64,000 bases of DNA, from positions 372,001 through 436,000 of the forward strand of contig NZ_QQVY01000001.1 in NCBI RefSeq assembly GCF_003590715.1, in the 5' to 3' direction. Of the stretch, positions 62,266-64,000 are shown in pieces (position 1 is the first letter of the stretch; each line of letters begins with the position of its first letter). This stretch comes from Paracoccus sp. JM45. GTDB taxonomy: Bacteria; Pseudomonadota; Alphaproteobacteria; Rhodobacterales; Rhodobacteraceae. A program made the position numbers and the translations under genes. Under the pieces are notes generated by a model, which saw only the letters and a program-made list of their open reading frames with translations, did no database searches and had not been told where the DNA came from.

Positions 62266-62357
62266 AAGAAGGCCCCCTTTTCATCTTTGTAAATTCAGGA
62301 CAGTAACGCAGGCAGACCGGCATCCGGTCCACCCGCATCACGCGAATTCGGTGTAAC

Positions 62358-63221
62358 TTACGTCAAACGTGCAATCAGCGCCGAGGTGTCCCAGCGCCCC
62401 CCGCCCATTTTCTGCACATCCTTGTAGAATTGATCGACCAGTGCCGTGACCGGCAGGGCCGCATTGATCTGGTCACCGGTGGCCAGACAGATGGCCAGAT
62501 CCTTACGCATCCAGTCAACGGCGAACCCATGCTCGAAATGTCCCTGAGCCATGGTTTTATGGCGGTTGACCATCTGCCAGCTGCCTGCGGCACCCTGACT
62601 GATCACCTCGACCACATCGGCGATGTCCAATCCGGCCTTTTCCGCAAAGGCCAGCGATTCCGACAACCCCTGCACCAATCCGGCAATGGCGATCTGGTTG
62701 CACATCTTCGTCATCTGGCCCGCGCCGACATCGCCCATCAGCCGGCATATCTTGGCATAGGCATCAATTACCGGGGCCGCGCGGTCGAAATCTGCCTGCG
62801 CCCCGCCGCACATCACCGACAGCTGGCCGTTTTCGGCCCCCGCCTGCCCGCCCGAGACCGGCGCATCGACATAGCCGATGCCCGCCTTCGCCGCTGCCTG
62901 CGCCAATTCGCGCGTTACCTGCGCGGAAACGGTGGTGTGATCGACAAAAACCGCGCCTTGGGACATTCCGGCGAATGCTCCATCAGGGCCAAGACAGATT
63001 TCGCGCAGATCGTCGTCATTGCCCACGCAGGCCATCACGAAATCCATACCTTGCGCTGCCTGACGTGGTGTCGGCATGTGGTTGCCCTGATACCGGTCGA
63101 CCCAAGCCTGTGCTTTTGTGTCGGTGCGGTTAAAGACTGTCACCTCATGTCCGGCCTGGACAAGATGCCCCGCCATCGGAAAACCCATCACGCCCAACCC
63201 CAGAAACGCCGTCTTCGCCAC
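62358..63221 (-). CDS. 3-hydroxyisobutyrate dehydrogenase-like NAD(P) oxidoreductase
   Basis: The 287-residue enzyme has the FLGLGVMGFPMAGHLVQAGH Rossmann start, FVDHTTVSAQVTREL, YVDAPVSGGQAGAENGQLSV (substrate loop) and GAGQMTKMCNQIAIAGLVQG (catalytic Lys). These belong to the beta-hydroxyacid dehydrogenase family (GarR/MmsB/GlxR). The GTG at 63221 is placed six bases after AGGAG and makes the usual MAKTAFLGLG start; an ATG five codons upstream overlaps that site. Confidence 0.92.
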   Translation of the reverse strand: MAKTAFLGLGVMGFPMAGHLVQAGHEVTVFNRTDTKAQAWVDRYQGNHMPTPRQAAQGMDFVMACVGNDDDLREICLGPDGAFAGMSQGAVFVDHTTVSAQVTRELAQAAAKAGIGYVDAPVSGGQAGAENGQLSVMCGGAQADFDRAAPVIDAYAKICRLMGDVGAGQMTKMCNQIAIAGLVQGLSESLAFAEKAGLDIADVVEVISQGAAGSWQMVNRHKTMAQGHFEHGFAVDWMRKDLAICLATGDQINAALPVTALVDQFYKDVQKMGGGRWDTSALIARLT

Positions 63222-63359
63222 GCTCTTCTCCTGCATGCTTGATCTGTCAGATGTCCCCGGCGCGTTGAACTGGCCGCAGACCTGTCTTATGCAACACCAT
63301 CACCCGCGCGCATTCGGGTCAACCCGTGCCGCGCCCTCTGCCCAAGGAACTGCCCCCGC

Positions 63360-64000
63360 ATGCTGACTATGTTCCGCTGGCTTCTTCGTCTGACCGTCGC
63401 GCTGATCGTCCTGCTGGTTCTGACCGTCGTGTTGATCTGGTATTTCGCGGTCCGGTCGCTGCCCGATTACGATGCCACCTATGACGTCAAAGGGATCACC
63501 GCCCCCGTCGAGATTGTCCGCTCGACCGAGGATGTGCCCCATATCTTCGGCCAGTCGGATGAGGATGTCTTCTTCGCCCTTGGCCTTGCGCATGCGCAGG
63601 ACAGACTGTTCCAGATGACGCTGCTGCGTCGTGCCGCCCAAGGCCGTCTGGCCGAGGTGCACGGCACCCGCGCCCTGCCGGCCGATGATCTGGTCCGCAG
63701 GCTGGGACTGTACCGCAATGCCCAAGCCTCGCTTCAGGTGCAGAACCCGCAGACCCGTGCCGCGCTGACCGCCTATGCGGCGGGCGTGAACCAATGGATC
63801 AGCATCGTCAACGAAGGCGCCAAGGGCCGTGGTGCGCCCGAGTTCTTCCTGTTTCCCGATGTCATCGCCTATTGGCAGCCCGCCGATTCGCTGGCCATCC
63901 TGAAACTGATCGCGGCGGCCAGTTCCGATGCCGCCAAATCCGAAATATTGCGCGCCCGCCTGTCGCTGGCATGGCCCGAACACGGCCCCGAGGTGGTATC
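63360..64000 (+). CDS. Penicillin-acylase family protein (N-terminal part, cut by window end)
   Basis: The frame is open from 63360 to the end of the window (213 codons seen). It begins with a membrane anchor or signal (WLLRLTVALIVLLVLTVVLIW, shown in part: TVALIVLLVLTVVLIWYF, about residues 12-29), and then has the acylase A-chain pattern: VEIVRSTEDVPHIFGQSDED, FALGLAHAQDRLFQMTLLRRAAQGRLAEV (shown in part: GLAHAQDRLFQMTLLRRAA). The Ser nucleophile of the B chain lies beyond the window. It should be an envelope-anchored Ntn hydrolase cleaving acyl amides, possibly acyl-homoserine lactones. AAGGA precedes the ATG; an ATG three codons later is an alternative. Confidence 0.88.
   Translation, partial: MLTMFRWLLRLTVALIVLLVLTVVLIWYFAVRSLPDYDATYDVKGITAPVEIVRSTEDVPHIFGQSDEDVFFALGLAHAQDRLFQMTLLRRAAQGRLAEVHGTRALPADDLVRRLGLYRNAQASLQVQNPQTRAALTAYAAGVNQWISIVNEGAKGRGAPEFFLFPDVIAYWQPADSLAILKLIAAASSDAAKSEILRARLSLAWPEHGPEVV

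Noticed and set aside
63300..63983. 227-codon minus-strand open frame at the window end
   Set aside because: It lies opposite the penicillin-acylase frame, which continues past the window end and has a signal/anchor and family motifs; the minus frame has none.

Overview
The window looks like ordinary chromosomal DNA of a marine-type alphaproteobacterium of the order Rhodobacterales (Rhodobacteraceae/Roseobacteraceae). The evidence is the uniformly GC-rich coding sequence, a circularly permuted two-piece tmRNA gene next to an alpha-type sspB, and family-typical neighbours: an MRX-type Mrp antiporter, ectABC-ask, a Ros-type short-chain-acyl regulator, and DUF4169 and RHH small proteins. Gene density is very high, many neighbours overlap by 1-4 bases, and I see no insertion sequence, prophage, CRISPR array or tRNA. 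The only gene-free stretch over 300 bases (56298-56821) holds a terminator and the tmRNA gene.

Layout: 0-9 kb (mostly minus strand): infA, an orphan FliM/FliN-domain protein, a three-gene signalling unit (single-domain response regulator, small two-helix membrane protein, SLC5-transporter/histidine-kinase fusion), an XRE/acyl regulator, then tatA-tatB-tatC coupled to a DUF815 ATPase, followed by marC and a retropepsin-like protease on the plus strand. 10-13 kb: an M20 amidohydrolase, a carrier-like membrane protein and a divergent MarR regulator, probably one catabolic unit. 13-19 kb: molybdoenzymes (YdeP/FdhF-like, and a three-subunit PaoABC-like aldehyde oxidoreductase). 19-22 kb: a MarR-EmrB-EmrA type efflux operon. 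22-25 kb: a BASS-family transporter and gamma-glutamyltransferase, divergent from a GntR regulator. 25.7-26.5 kb: an inositol-monophosphatase family gene.

26.6-30.7 kb is the most interesting part: a tight five-gene operon with a GTP cyclohydrolase II carrying a degenerate DHBP-synthase half, a zinc-ligand-less MDR reductase, a QueD/PTPS-like protein that has lost its catalytic residues, a SAM methyltransferase and a RibD-type reductase. Together they look like a GTP-derived pteridine/pyrimidine pathway that is neither plain riboflavin nor queuosine synthesis. A second BASS transporter converges on it.

30-43 kb: ferredoxin, DegP-type protease, HflKC, glutathione reductase, ribose-5-phosphate isomerase, a PhoR-like kinase, gamma-carbonic anhydrase, guanylate kinase, a PAS protein and RNase D. 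43-49 kb: a complete seven-gene Mrp Na+/H+ antiporter. 49-52 kb: bioY, a thioesterase and gnd. 52-56 kb: ectR-like gene and ectA-ectB-ectC-ask (ectoine) without ectD. 56-60 kb: ssrA, sspB, a DapA-family aldolase, fumC and two small proteins. 60-64 kb: an acyl-CoA ligase, a hotdog thioesterase, a hydroxyisobutyrate-dehydrogenase-like enzyme, and the start of a penicillin-acylase family protein cut by the window end.

Mrp and ectoine together point to a salt-exposed lifestyle. All family calls were made by reading motifs and context; no database search was run.
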